From Acetobacteraceae bacterium (lineage in GTDB: Bacteria > Pseudomonadota > Alphaproteobacteria > Acetobacterales > Acetobacteraceae): 64,000 bases of DNA. Numbering within the stretch: position 1 is the stretch's first letter; every line of letters begins with the position of its first letter. The notes below the pieces were generated by a model. It was given only the letters and a program-made list of their open reading frames with translations. It searched no databases and was not told the DNA's origin. Location of the stretch: assembly GCA_027482245.1 (NCBI GenBank), contig JAIXWG010000001.1, positions 52,444 to 116,443 of the forward strand, given 5' to 3'. The position numbers and the translations under genes were made by a program. This document shows positions 24,767 to 35,806 of this stretch, piece by piece.

Positions 24767-25699
24767 TCAGCCGATCGCGGCCTCCACCGCCAGCGCCACC
24801 TTCAGCGCCGCGATCCCCTCCGCCGCGCCGACCTCCGGCCGGACGCCATCGAGGCAGGCGGCGACGAAGCCGGCCTGCTCGGCCTCCAGGCTGTCATGGT
24901 CGGTCCAGCCGCCGCGGTCGATGCCGAAGCCCGGCATGGTCGCGACCGGCTCCGCACCGCCGCGGCGCAGCACGGCCAGCGACCGGCCGAGGAAGTCCAC
25001 GTTCATCTCGCCCTCCGTCCCCAGCACGCGGAGCCGCCGTTCCATGGCCAGGGAGATGCGGGAGGCCGTGATGGTGGCGGACCGGCCGCCGGGGAAGCCG
25101 AGGCGGGCGACCGCGAAATCGGCATGGTCCGACATGACCCGCGCGCCGGTCGCGTCCACCGTCTCCGGCGCCTCCCCGGCCAGGGTCAGGACCAGGTCGA
25201 TGTCATGGATCATCAGGTCCAGCACCACGGAGACGTCGAGCGAGCGCGGCCGGAAGGGCGCGGCGCGCACCGCCTCCCAATGCAGGGCGCGGCCGCCGGA
25301 GGGTGCCTCCCGCACCGCGCGGAAGGCGGCCGAGAAGCGCTCGATATGGCCGACCTGCAGCACCTTGCCGGCGGCCAGGGCCAGGGCGGAGAGGTGCTCG
25401 GCCTCCGCCAGCGTCCCGGCGATCGGCTTCTCCAGGAACAGGTGGCGCTCCGCCGCCAGCACCTGGCGCCCAAGGGCGGCATGGAAGCGCGTCGGCGCGG
25501 CGACGATCACGGCATCGGCGGCCGCGATCGCCTCCGCCGCCGTCAGCGCCGGCACCCCGCATTCGGCCGCGACGGCGGCGGCCCGGGCCGGGTCGGCGTC
25601 ATGCAGGCCGACGAACTCCACCCGCGGCGCGCGGGCCGCCTTCAGGGCGTGGAAGCGCCCGAAATGCCCGCAACCCAGTAGCGCGACGCGGAGAGCCAT
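24767..25699 (-). CDS. Gfo/Idh/MocA-family oxidoreductase
   Basis: 310 residues. The N-terminal Rossmann domain has 'LLGCGHFGRFHALK' (G-x-G-x-x-G) and the conserved 'LFLEKPIAG' lysine. The C-terminal sheet domain includes 'DLMIHDIDLVLTL' with the catalytic-region histidine. It oxidises a sugar or sugar nucleotide with NAD(P). Similar proteins near lpx genes convert UDP-GlcNAc to its 3-keto form for 3-amino lipid A (GnnA type). lpxB is 3 kb away, so that role is possible but unproven. It is divergent from secD. Confidence 0.8.
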   Translation of the reverse strand: MALRVALLGCGHFGRFHALKAARAPRVEFVGLHDADPARAAAVAAECGVPALTAAEAIAAADAVIVAAPTRFHAALGRQVLAAERHLFLEKPIAGTLAEAEHLSALALAAGKVLQVGHIERFSAAFRAVREAPSGGRALHWEAVRAAPFRPRSLDVSVVLDLMIHDIDLVLTLAGEAPETVDATGARVMSDHADFAVARLGFPGGRSATITASRISLAMERRLRVLGTEGEMNVDFLGRSLAVLRRGGAEPVATMPGFGIDRGGWTDHDSLEAEQAGFVAACLDGVRPEVGAAEGIAALKVALAVEAAIG

Positions 25700-25849
25700 G
25701 CCCGAACACCCTTCATCAAGCTCCGCACGGGATACTCCGTCCCGCGCGGGCTTGCATCAGGGGGGGGTCCCGCGCATGTTCCGCGCACGTGGCTTTGCCC
25801 CCTCCCGGGCAATGGCTGCCTTGACCTTGGCCAGGATTCCGTTGCGTCC

Positions 25850-27436
25850 ATGATGTATTTCGCCCGCTGGAAGGCGCTCGCGGTGGTTGGCGTGTGCCTC
25901 CTCGGCATGCTGCTCTCCGTGCCGAACCTGCTGCCGCGCAGCGTGCTCCCGGACTGGGCGCGCCAGATCAGCCTCGGCCTCGACCTGCGCGGCGGCAGCT
26001 ACCTGCTGCTGGAGGTCGATACCTCCGCCATGGTGCGGGAACGCCTGGAATCGCTGGTGGATTCCGTCCGCCGCGGCACCGCCTCGGCCAATCCGCGCAT
26101 CCTCTACACCGGCCTCAGCGCGAACCAGGCGGAGCGGCGGATCACGCTCCGCGTCTCCGACGCCAGCCGCGCCGCCGATGTCGCCCGCCTGCTGCGCGAC
26201 GCCGCCATCGCGGTGCCCGCCGGCGCCGGCGTGACCCAGCCGGACATCGAGGTCACGACCAGCCCCGACGGCACCGTGACCGCGGTGCTGACGGAGGTCG
26301 CGCTGCGCGCCAAGGCCGGCAACGCCGTCGAGCAGTCGCTGGAGATCGTCCGCCGCCGAATCGACGAGACCGGCGTGGCGGAGGCGCTGATCGCCCGCCA
26401 GGGCCAGAACCGCATCCTGGTCCAGCTGCCGGGCGTGGAGGACCCCGCCCGCATCAAGGACCTGCTCGGCCGCACGGCCCGCATGACCTTCCACCTGGTG
26501 GATGAGACGGCGAACCTCCAGGCCCCCACCCCGCCGGCCGGCACCATGTTCCTGCCCGGCGATCGCGGCCAGGAACGCTACGCCGTGCGCCGCCGGGTCG
26601 AGGTCGATGGCGCCAACCTGACCGATGCCCGCGCCGGCCAGGATGGCCGCACCGGCGAATGGGTCGTGAACTTCGCCTTCGACAGCGTCGGCACCCGCCG
26701 CTTCGCGGAGATCACGCGCCAGAACGTCGGCAAGCCCTTCGCCATCGTCCTCGACGACCGCGTGATCACCGCCCCCGTCATCCGGGAGGCCATCACCGGC
26801 GGCCGCGGCCAGATCAGCGGCAGCTTCGACGTGCGCGGGGCCAACGACCTGTCCGTCCTGCTCCGCGCCGGCGCCCTGCCCGCGCCGCTGACGGTGGTGG
26901 AGGAACGGACCGTCGGCCCCGAACTCGGCGCGGACGCCATCCGGGCCGGCCTGCTGTCGCTGGCCGCCGGCACGCTCTTCGTCTTCCTGTACATGGGGCT
27001 CGCCTACGGCTTCTTCGGCTGGCTGGCCAACATCGCCCTCGTCGCCAACGTCATCATCATGGTCGGCATCCTGACCGTGATCGGCGCGACGCTGACCCTG
27101 CCCGGCATCGCCGGCATCGTGCTGACGCTCGGCACCGCGCTCGACGCCAACGTGCTGATCAATGAGCGGATCCGGGAGGAGACGAAGCTCGGGCGACCAC
27201 CGCTCAGCGCGCTGGAAGCGGGGTTCAGCAAGGCGTCCGGCACGATCATGGACAGCAACCTGACCAACCTGATCGCCATGGGTTGCCTCTATGCCTTCGG
27301 CTCCGGCCCCGTGAAGGGCTTTGCCGTCACCGTCGCCATCGGCACCATCGTGCAGATGTACACCGCGACGGTGGTGGTGCGACTCATGGTCTCCATCTGG
27401 TACCGCCGGCGCCGTCCGGCCGTGCTGCCGACGTAA
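25850..27436 (+). CDS. secD: Protein translocase subunit SecD
   Basis: 528 residues. SecD with SecF uses the proton gradient to help pull Sec substrates across the inner membrane. 'ISLGLDLRGGSYLLLEVD' follows the first membrane helix. The periplasmic P1 domain comes next, then 'GRGQISGSFDVRGANDLSVLLRAGALPAP' and five C-terminal helices containing 'LTLPGIAGIVLTLGTALDANVLINERIREE'. Length and motifs are normal. yajC is not directly upstream. secF follows after 12 bases. Confidence 0.96.
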   Translation: MMYFARWKALAVVGVCLLGMLLSVPNLLPRSVLPDWARQISLGLDLRGGSYLLLEVDTSAMVRERLESLVDSVRRGTASANPRILYTGLSANQAERRITLRVSDASRAADVARLLRDAAIAVPAGAGVTQPDIEVTTSPDGTVTAVLTEVALRAKAGNAVEQSLEIVRRRIDETGVAEALIARQGQNRILVQLPGVEDPARIKDLLGRTARMTFHLVDETANLQAPTPPAGTMFLPGDRGQERYAVRRRVEVDGANLTDARAGQDGRTGEWVVNFAFDSVGTRRFAEITRQNVGKPFAIVLDDRVITAPVIREAITGGRGQISGSFDVRGANDLSVLLRAGALPAPLTVVEERTVGPELGADAIRAGLLSLAAGTLFVFLYMGLAYGFFGWLANIALVANVIIMVGILTVIGATLTLPGIAGIVLTLGTALDANVLINERIREETKLGRPPLSALEAGFSKASGTIMDSNLTNLIAMGCLYAFGSGPVKGFAVTVAIGTIVQMYTATVVVRLMVSIWYRRRRPAVLPT

Positions 27437-27448
27437 GGGCACGCCGCC

Positions 27449-28405
27449 ATGTTCCGCCTGCTGGCACGCCCCCTCTTCCGCCTGGTCCCCGACGATACGC
27501 GCATCCGCTTCATGCGCGGCGCCGTGATGGGACTGGTCGTCTCCGCCATCCTGTCCACCGCCTCCGTCATCCTGGCCTTCTATCCGGGGCTGGAGCGGGG
27601 CATCGATTTCAAGGGCGGCATCATCATGGAGGTCCGCACGCCGCAGGCGGCGGATCTCGGCCGCGTCCGCGGCGCCGTCTCCGCGCTCAACCTCGGCGAT
27701 GTCGGCGTGCAGGAATTCGGCGGCCCGGACCAGCTGCTGGTCCGCCTGCCGGTGCAGGGCGATGAGGCCGGCACGCAGCGCGCGGTGAACGCCGTGCGCG
27801 CCGCGCTGGAGGCGACCACGCCCGGCACCCGCGTGCTGCGGGTGGAAGCCGTGGGCAACCGCGTCTCCGGCGAGCTGTTCCGCGGCGGCATGATCGCGCT
27901 CGGCATCAGCCTCATCGCGATGCTGCTCTACATCTGGTTCCGCTTCGAATGGCAGTTCGGCATCGCGGCCATCATCACGCTGATCCTGGACGCGACGAAG
28001 ACGGTGGGCTTCCTGGCGCTGACGCAGATCGAGTTCAATCTGCAGACCGTGGCCGCGATCCTGACCATCATCGGCTTCAGCGCCAACGACAAGGTCGTGG
28101 TGTTCGACCGGATGCGGGAGAACCTGCGCAAGTTCAAGCAGATGCCGCTGCGGGAGCTGGTTGACCTCTCGATCAACGAGACGCTGAACCGCTCGCTCGG
28201 CACGTCGATGACGCTGTTCCTCTCCGCGGTGCCGCTGGCGCTGTTCGGCGGCGATGCGCTGGGCGGCTTCGCCTGGACCATGCTGTTCGGCATCATCGTC
28301 AGCGCCTCCTCCTCCGTCTTCATCGCGGCACCCATCGTGCTGTTCACCGGCGCGAAGACGCTGCGGCGCGAATCGGCCGCGGTGCCCCAGGCGGCGACGC
28401 CGTGA
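27449..28405 (+). CDS. secF: Protein translocase subunit SecF
   Basis: 318 residues, partner of SecD. 'ERGIDFKGGIIMEVR' precedes the small periplasmic domain. The membrane core has 'IGFSANDKVVVFDRMREN' and 'LSINETLNRSLGTSMTLFL', both hallmark SecF motifs. Its stop overlaps the GTG start of the downstream Bug-type protein (GTGA). Confidence 0.96.
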   Translation: MFRLLARPLFRLVPDDTRIRFMRGAVMGLVVSAILSTASVILAFYPGLERGIDFKGGIIMEVRTPQAADLGRVRGAVSALNLGDVGVQEFGGPDQLLVRLPVQGDEAGTQRAVNAVRAALEATTPGTRVLRVEAVGNRVSGELFRGGMIALGISLIAMLLYIWFRFEWQFGIAAIITLILDATKTVGFLALTQIEFNLQTVAAILTIIGFSANDKVVVFDRMRENLRKFKQMPLRELVDLSINETLNRSLGTSMTLFLSAVPLALFGGDALGGFAWTMLFGIIVSASSSVFIAAPIVLFTGAKTLRRESAAVPQAATP

Positions 28406-29355
28406 CGCTGCCGGCGCTCCGCCGCCGTTCGGCGCTGCTGCTGGCGGGCGCGGCGCTGCTGCCCGCGCCGGCCCTGGCCACGCGCCGGAACCCGGTGGAG
28501 CTGCTGGTCGGCGCGCCGGGCGGGTCGCCCGCCGATCTCTGGGCGCGGGGCGTCGCGCCCTTCCTGGAACGCTGCCTGCCGCGCCTGACGCTGGCCGTCC
28601 GGAACCATCCCGGCCGGGCGGGGCTGGAAGCCGTGGCCCTGCTGGCCGCGGCACGGCCCGAGCAGAAGGTGGTGGGCGTCGTCACGACGCCCCTGCTGCT
28701 CGCCCGCGCGGTGGAGGCCGGGGAGGCCTCCCCGGCCGAGCGAATCGCGCCGCTGGCCGCGGTGATCGAGGAGAGCATGGTGCTGGTGGGCGCGCCCGCC
28801 GGCCCGCCGGACCTCGCGGCGCTGCGCGGCCTCGGCGAACGCGGCACGCTCGGCACGCCGCCGCCCGGCAGCGCCGCCCATTTCGCGGGCCTGCGGCTCG
28901 AGGGCCGGCTCGACCTCGCCCGCCTCGCCTTTCCCTCCGCCGCGGCGGCGCGCCAGGCGGCGATGTCGGGCCATGTCGCGGCCGCCATGCTCGCCATGCC
29001 GGACGCCATCGCGGCGCTGCGGGAGGGCAAGCTGCTCGGCATCGGCATCGCCGCCGCCCGCCGCAGCGCCCTGGCGCCGGAGATGCCGACGCTGCGCGAA
29101 CAGGGCCTCGACCTCGTCGCCGCCGCGCAGCGCGGCTTCGCCCTGAACCCGGCGGCGCCGGAGGCCTTCCGCACCTCCCTCCTCGCGGGGCTGGAAGCGA
29201 TGGCGGCCGACCAGGACTTCGCCGCCCAGGCCGCGACGCTCGGCCAGAACGCCCGTTTCCTGGGCCCGGAAGCCTGGGGCCGCGTGCTCGCGCGCGCCGA
29301 TGGCGAATTGCGGCGGCTTTGGGCGGAGGAGCCCTGGCTGCCCCGCCGCGCCTAG
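28402..29355 (+). CDS. Bug/TctC-type extracytoplasmic binding protein
   Basis: 317 residues. A signal peptide ('RRRSALLLAGAALLPAPALA') precedes a tripartite-tricarboxylate receptor fold: 'ELLVGAPGGSPADLWARGVAPFLE', 'AVRNHPGRAG' and 'MPTLREQGLDL' are family positions. These bind carboxylates or aromatic acids. No TctA/TctB permease genes are adjacent, which is common for Bug paralogues. It is coupled to secF by a GTGA overlap. It diverges from typical members: the usual ligand-loop 'W...P' pattern is weak. Confidence 0.78.
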   Translation: MTLPALRRRSALLLAGAALLPAPALATRRNPVELLVGAPGGSPADLWARGVAPFLERCLPRLTLAVRNHPGRAGLEAVALLAAARPEQKVVGVVTTPLLLARAVEAGEASPAERIAPLAAVIEESMVLVGAPAGPPDLAALRGLGERGTLGTPPPGSAAHFAGLRLEGRLDLARLAFPSAAAARQAAMSGHVAAAMLAMPDAIAALREGKLLGIGIAAARRSALAPEMPTLREQGLDLVAAAQRGFALNPAAPEAFRTSLLAGLEAMAADQDFAAQAATLGQNARFLGPEAWGRVLARADGELRRLWAEEPWLPRRA

Positions 29356-29511
29356 ACGATTCGGCAAATCACGCAGAAAGTATTTTTGTTCGCAGCAATT
29401 GAGACGCCGTAGTCTTCACCGGCCGCCCTTGCTACACGTGGGAGGCGCGGCGGTTCCTGCCGTTGCGCGTCATGACGGCTGCGCCAAACCGGCGCCCGGG
29501 GAGTCGATGTC

Positions 29512-30663
29512 TTGATCCTGAGGCGCTCCCGCCGCGCCCTGACGGAGCCCGGCACGGTGCTGCTGGTGGCCAGCGATCCCCTGGTCATCGCCGCGACCCG
29601 TGATGCCGCCCAGCGCATGGCCGGCCCGCCACCCGTGCTCGTGACGACGGGGGCGGAGGCACTCGGCCATCTGGTCGGCCCGGGAATCGCGCCGCGCCAC
29701 CTGGTCCTGGAAGGCGGCGATGGCGGCGTCCACAGCCCCGCGCTGATGAGCGCGCTGCGCGATCCCTTCAGTGGTACCGGCGTCGTCGTCGTCCACCGTC
29801 CAGGCCTGCCGGCCACGCCGGGGCTGCGCAGCGTCGATGCCGAAGGCGGCGCGCTGGCCGATGCCCTGGTCGCCGGCGGCACGCCGGGGGAGATGCCGGC
29901 CAGCGACATCGCCGCCCTCGCCGCCGGCCTGGATCGCGGCGAGATCACGGTGCGCTTCCAGCCCATGGTCCGCATGGGTGACCGCCGCCCTGTCCTGGTG
30001 GAGGCCCTGGCCCGCTGGGAACGCCCGGCCGCGGCACTCGGCGCGGATCGCTTCATCCCGATGGCGGAGCGCGGCGGCCTAGCCAAGCGCCTGACCCGCG
30101 CCGTGGCCCGCCGGGCGCTGCGGGAACTGGCGGCGCTGGAGACGCGGCAGCGACTGCGCATGTCCTTCAACGTGCCCCTCGCGGTGCTGCTGGATGCCGA
30201 CATGGCGGGCTGGCTGGACGCCGAGGTGCGGCAGGCCGGCCTGTCCCCCGATTCGCTGCTGCTGGAACTGACCGAGAGCACGGAGGTGCGCGACACCGCC
30301 CTGCTGCGCCGCGCCCTGATGCGCCTGGCGCGGCGCGGCTATGGCGTGCTGCTGGACGACCTCGGCCTGGATGACCATCGCCGCAGCCTGCTGTCCCTGC
30401 CCTTCGCCGGGGTGAAGCTGGACCGCAAGCTGGTGATCGCCATGCCGCAGGACCGGCGCGCCCGCGCGACGGTCGAGAGCCTGGTCCGCCACGCCCGCCG
30501 GCGCGGCATGCTGGTGGTGGCGGAGGGTGTCGCCGACACCCTCACCTGGCGCGCCGCCGCCGCGGCGGGCTGCGACGTGGCGCAGGGATTCGGCGTCGGC
30601 CGCCCCCTGCCCCCGCCGGCCCTGCCCGCCTGGAACGCCGCCTGGCGGGCGAGCCTCGGCTAG
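29512..30663 (+). CDS. EAL-domain protein with receiver-like N-terminus
   Basis: 383 residues. TTG start with GGGGAG about seven bases upstream; the nearest ATG is followed at once by a stop. Residues ~1-115 resemble a receiver domain lacking a clear acidic pocket. The EAL domain (~135-375) keeps 'EALARW', 'FNVPL', 'LLLELTEST', 'LLDDLGLDD', 'VKLDRKLV', 'VVAEGV' and 'AQGFGVGRPL'. Most metal and catalytic residues for c-di-GMP hydrolysis are therefore present. Loop 6, normally DDFGTG, reads DDLGLD, so activity may be altered. Its TAG overlaps the convergent dehydrogenase's stop. Confidence 0.82.
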   Translation: MILRRSRRALTEPGTVLLVASDPLVIAATRDAAQRMAGPPPVLVTTGAEALGHLVGPGIAPRHLVLEGGDGGVHSPALMSALRDPFSGTGVVVVHRPGLPATPGLRSVDAEGGALADALVAGGTPGEMPASDIAALAAGLDRGEITVRFQPMVRMGDRRPVLVEALARWERPAAALGADRFIPMAERGGLAKRLTRAVARRALRELAALETRQRLRMSFNVPLAVLLDADMAGWLDAEVRQAGLSPDSLLLELTESTEVRDTALLRRALMRLARRGYGVLLDDLGLDDHRRSLLSLPFAGVKLDRKLVIAMPQDRRARATVESLVRHARRRGMLVVAEGVADTLTWRAAAAAGCDVAQGFGVGRPLPPPALPAWNAAWRASLG

Positions 30664-31829
30664 GCGCCGTAGGCCTCCCGGTACAGCGCCATGATCTGGT
30701 CCGCGTCGGGGACCCGTGGGTTGTTGCCCGGGCTGCCGGAGGCCAGCGCCTGCTGCGCCATGGTCGGCAACAGGCCGTTCCACTTGTCGGCATCGATCCC
30801 GTAGCCCGCGGGCGTCGGCACCTTCAGGTCGCGATTGAGCGCCCGCAGTTCCTCCACCAGGCGCTGCGCGGCGGATTGGTCGCCCTCCTGCTCCGTGGCG
30901 ACGCCCATCACGCGGGCGGCGTCCGCATAGCGGGCGCGGCCGGCTTCCAGCCCGAAGGCGGTGACGGCAGGCAGCAACATGGCGTTGGACAGGCCATGGG
31001 GCACGTGGAAATGCGCGCCGATAGGGCGCGACATGCCATGCACCAGCGCCACGCTGGCATTGCTGAAGGCGAGGCCCGCCAGCGTCGCGCCGCGCATCAT
31101 CGCCTCCCGCGCCTCGGCATTGGAGGGATCGGCCCAGACGCGGCGGAGATTGGGGGCGATGAGGCGCATCGCGCTCCGCGCATAGTCGTCGGAGACGGCA
31201 TTGGCCCGCTTGCTGACGAAGGCCTCCAGCGCATGGGTCAGGCTGTCGATGCCGGTATCGGCGGTGATGCGGGCGGGCAGGCTGAAGGTCAGCTCATGGT
31301 CCACCACCGCGGCCAGCGGCAGCGCGCCGAGGCCCGCGATCAGCATCTTCTCGTCGCTCGCGGTGTCGGTGATGACGGTGAAGCGCGTCGCCTCGCTGCC
31401 CGTGCCGGCGGTGGTGGGCACGCAGATGACGGGCACGGCACCGGTGTTCGCGGCGGCCGGCACCTTGTAGGCGCGGATATGCGTGCCGGCGGGGGCCGCG
31501 GCCAGGATCGCCATGGCCTTCGCCGTGTCCATCGGGCTGCCGCCGCCGAAGCCGACCAGGCAATCGTAGTTGCCGGCCTTCAGCACGGCGACGCCGGCCT
31601 CGATCACCGTATCCGTCGGGTCCGGCACCGTGTCGCTGAAGACGGCGACGGCGACGCCCGCCGCGCGCAGCGGCGCCAGCGCGCGCTCCACCATCCCGGA
31701 GGACACCATGAAGGGATCGGTGACGATGAGGGGACGCGACAGGCCGAGCTGCGCCAGCACCTCCGCCAGCTTCGCCACGGACCCGCCGCCCATCAGCATC
31801 AAGCGCGGCGCCACCAACTGCATGACCAT
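30660..31829 (-). CDS. Iron-containing alcohol dehydrogenase
   Basis: 389 residues of the group III (FucO/AdhE) family. 'GFGGGSPMDTAKAMA' binds NAD. The metal ligands sit in 'GIDSLTHALEA' (Asp, His), 'ALVHGMSRP' and 'HVPHGLSNAMLLP', and 'VPTTAGTGSEAT' is the family signature. Substrates range from small alcohols to 4-hydroxybutyrate or maleylacetate; this one is not assigned. AGGGGAGGGGG precedes the ATG. Its TAG shares two bases (CTAG) with the convergent EAL gene's TAG. Confidence 0.9.
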   Translation of the reverse strand: MVMQLVAPRLMLMGGGSVAKLAEVLAQLGLSRPLIVTDPFMVSSGMVERALAPLRAAGVAVAVFSDTVPDPTDTVIEAGVAVLKAGNYDCLVGFGGGSPMDTAKAMAILAAAPAGTHIRAYKVPAAANTGAVPVICVPTTAGTGSEATRFTVITDTASDEKMLIAGLGALPLAAVVDHELTFSLPARITADTGIDSLTHALEAFVSKRANAVSDDYARSAMRLIAPNLRRVWADPSNAEAREAMMRGATLAGLAFSNASVALVHGMSRPIGAHFHVPHGLSNAMLLPAVTAFGLEAGRARYADAARVMGVATEQEGDQSAAQRLVEELRALNRDLKVPTPAGYGIDADKWNGLLPTMAQQALASGSPGNNPRVPDADQIMALYREAYGA

Positions 31830-31906
31830 GATCGTCGGACCCCCTCCCCTTTGAGGCGCGCAGATTACGGGTAGGCTGCGCGCACGGCCAGGGAGGGCGA
31901 GGACCG

Positions 31907-32317
31907 ATGACGCAGGATGTGCTGGCGGCCTGGTATGCCGCGATCCGCGCCGGCGACGCCGCCGCGCTAGCCGCCGTCGCAACGCCCGACCTCACCATCA
32001 CCTATGGCGGCCGTCCCAGCCTGCTGCCGTGGAGCGGCATCTGGACCGGCGTGGCGGAGGCGATGCGCTTCTTCGCCGCCGTGGCCCAGCACCTGGAAGT
32101 GCTGGAGGTCACGCCGATGCGCCGCATCACGGAGGCCGACAGCGTCGTCGTGATCCTCTCCGGCCGCTGGCGCGCCCGCGCAACGGGGCGGGAGGTCGCG
32201 GCGCGCGTCGCCAATGTCTTCACGCTGCGCGAAGGCCGCGTCGCCGCCTATGACGTCTTCCACGACACCGCTGCGCTGTGGGAGGCGCTGCGCGGCGAGG
32301 CCCTACCGGATGCCTGA
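31907..32317 (+). CDS. SnoaL-like / NTF2-fold protein
   Basis: 136 residues. '[29 protein letters not shown]' at the start and '[21 protein letters not shown]' near the end are typical of the SnoaL / ketosteroid-isomerase-like cone fold. Function is unknown; members are cyclases, isomerases or binding proteins. It starts 77 bases from the divergent dehydrogenase and overlaps the end of the convergent ABC ATPase gene by 15 bases. Confidence 0.7.
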   Translation: MTQDVLAAWYAAIRAGDAAALAAVATPDLTITYGGRPSLLPWSGIWTGVAEAMRFFAAVAQHLEVLEVTPMRRITEADSVVVILSGRWRARATGREVAARVANVFTLREGRVAAYDVFHDTAALWEALRGEALPDA

Positions 32318-33363
32318 GGCGCGCCTGTCCTTCGCCGCGGCGTAGAGCGCGAGGCGGCGCGTCGCCACTTCGGAGAGGCCATCGCCGACCTCCGCCTCGA
32401 AGGGCGGCAGCGTCTCCGCCAGGTGGCAGGCGACGCGCGTGCCGGCGTCGATGTCGCGCAGCACAGGAACCTCTGCCCGGCAGAGGTCCTGCACGAAGGG
32501 GCAGCGCGTGTGGAAACGGCAGCCACTTGGCGGGTTCATCGGACTTGGCACATCGCCGCCCAGCGGCGTGACCTGCCCGCGACGGCGCGGATCGGGATGC
32601 GGGATCGCCCGCAGCAGGGCGCGCGTATAGGGGTGGCGCGGCGCGGCGAAGAGGTCCCGCTTCGGCGCCGTCTCCACGATCTGGCCGAGATACATGACGG
32701 CGACGCGATCGGCCATGTGCCGCACCACCGCCAGGTCATGCGCGATGAAGAGGTAGGAAAGGCCGAACTGCCGCTGGAGGTCCTTCAGCAGGTTCACCAC
32801 CTGCGCCTGGATCGAGACATCGAGCGCGCTGACCGGCTCGTCGCAGACGATCAGGTCCGGCTGCACCGCCAGCGCGCGGGCAATGCCGATGCGCTGCCGC
32901 TGGCCGCCGCTGAATTCATGCGGATAGCGCTGCGCGTGGAAGGGCGCGAGGCCGACCAGGCGCAGCAATTCCTGCACCCGCGCCTCCCGCGATTTCGCAT
33001 CGCCGATGCCATGCACCTCCATCGGCTCCGCGATCGTCTCGCCGACGCGCAGCCGCGGGTTGAGGCTGGCATAGGGGTCCTGGAAGACGACCTGCACGCG
33101 GCGGCGCAGCGTGCGCAGCGCGGCGCCCGACACTTCCTGCCCATCGAAGCGGACGGTACCGCTGGTGGGCTCGATCAGGCGCAGCACGAGGCGTGCGGTG
33201 GTGGACTTCCCGCAGCCGGATTCGCCGACCAGCGCCAGCGTCTCGCCCCGCTCGATGCGGAAGGACACGCCGTCCACGGCGCGAACGGTACCGACCTGCT
33301 TCGCCACGACGATGCCCTGGCGCACGGGGTAGTGCTTCGTCAGGTCGGTGACTTCGAGCAGGC

Positions 33364-33367
<4 letters not shown>
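32303..33367 (-). CDS. Peptide-type ABC transporter ATPase (DppF/OppF-like)
   Basis: 354 residues. Walker A '[13 protein letters not shown]', Q-loop '[12 protein letters not shown]', signature '[15 protein letters not shown]' and Walker B '[12 protein letters not shown]' are complete. The C-terminal oligopeptide-transporter domain has the iron-sulfur-type cysteine cluster '[10 protein letters not shown]...LC'. It is the last gene of the operon and energises the permeases encoded at 37434-39223. Its start overlaps the DppD-like stop by four bases. Confidence 0.92.
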
Positions 33368-34352
<985 letters not shown>

Positions 34353-34356
<4 letters not shown>

Positions 34357-35786
34357 GACCACCGGAAGGTCGGCGGGCTCGACACCTCGACCGGGCGATG
34401 GGCCCAGTCCTGCGACGGCGCGCGATCCACGATGCGCTTCTGCGCCTCGTTCAGGTGTTCGGCGGCCGCGGCGTAGTCCATGGTCAGCACCTGGCCGTCG
34501 CCCACGACCTTGATGCCGTCGACGAAGACATCCTTCACCGCACGGTCGCCCGCGGCATAGACCAGGCTACGGACCGGATCGCGGGAGGGGCGCATGCGGG
34601 GATGCGTGACATCCACCAGCACGAAGTCGGCACGCGCGCCGGCCACGAGGCGCCCGATATCGTCGCGGCCCAGCGCCTGCGCGCCGCCGACCGTCGCCGC
34701 GTCGAACAACTCCGTCGTCGTCATGCTGCGCGGATCGTTGGCCTGGGTGCGGGCGAGGTAGGCGACGAGCCGCATCTCATCCAGCATATTGTGCGGATAG
34801 GTATCCGTCCCAAGGCCCATGTTCACGCCGGCCCGCTTGTAGCGGCCGAAATGCTTCAGCGTGATGCCGCGCCGTGCGAAAACGGTCGGGCAATGCGCGA
34901 CGGTGGTGCCGGTCTCCGCCAGGCGCTTCATGTCCGTATCCGTCCACCATTTCGTGGAGGGATGGTCGTCCAGGAAGATGCCATGGCCGATGATGCTGCG
35001 CTCGCTGAGCAGGCCCATGCTGTCCAGCCAGCCAATCGGCGTCTTGCCGTGGCGGCGCGTGATCTCGTGGAACTCCACGACCGACTGCGCCGCATGGATC
35101 TGCCAGGAGACGCCGCGCTTGCCGGCCTCCTGGAAGCTCTCCTTCAGCAGCGTGTCGGTGCAGGTGTCGATCTGCGCCGGCACGACCATGCCGAAGAGGC
35201 GCCCGGACTCATGCTGCTCCGCGCGCTCGATCAGCGTCAGCGCCTCCGCCATCGCCTTCTCGCCGGCGGCCTCGTCCCATTCGTATTCGACGACGTGGCC
35301 GTTCTTGGTGAACCACTTGGCCGACTTGAACATGGGCGCGATGCAGACGCGCATGCCCGATTCCGCCAGCAGGTCCATCCAGCCGGGATGGGCCATGGAG
35401 AGGTCCGCCACCGTCGTGACGCCGGACAGCAGCAGTTCCGACAGCGCCACGCGCACGCAGGACGGCACCGCTTCCGCATCCGCACGGAAGATCGGCATGA
35501 ACTCATAGAGCGAGGAATTGTAGAGGCCGGGGCTGCCGATCTCATCGATCAGCCCCTTGTTCATCGGCTCGCTGGAGGGGTGCGAGTGGATGTTGACGAG
35601 GCCGGGCATGACCATCAGGCCGCGCCCGCTGATCTCCTCCTCCGCCGGGCCGGTATAGCCGCGGCCGACGAAGGTCAGGGCCCCACCCTCGAACGCCACA
35701 TCGGCGTCCGAGAGGTAGGTGTGGCTCTTCGTCGAGGCATCCCAGGCGACGACGAGGTCCGCGTTGCGGATGACGGTGGTGGCCAT
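34353..35786 (-). CDS. Amidohydrolase, TrzA/MTA-SAH deaminase type
   Basis: 477 residues. The metal-dependent hydrolase barrel shows '[10 protein letters not shown]' (H-x-H), 'IHAAQS', '[10 protein letters not shown]' and 'GTDTYPHNM', the metal and base residues of the subtype III cytosine-deaminase/TrzA group. These deaminate or dechlorinate N-heterocycles or cleave guanidino compounds. Its place inside a peptide-type ABC operon suggests that it processes the imported substrate. AAGGGGG precedes the ATG. Confidence 0.85.
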
Positions 35787-35806
35787 GCCCGTTGTTTCCC
35801 CCTTGG

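Noticed and set aside
25757..28654. A 965-codon open frame on the minus strand
   Set aside because: It lies opposite secD and secF, has no family pattern and is dominated by Arg/Ala/Asp/His runs.
30660..30663. Overlapping stop codons (CTAG) of the convergent EAL and dehydrogenase genes
   Set aside because: It is striking but expected occasionally in compact genomes; there is no evidence of function.
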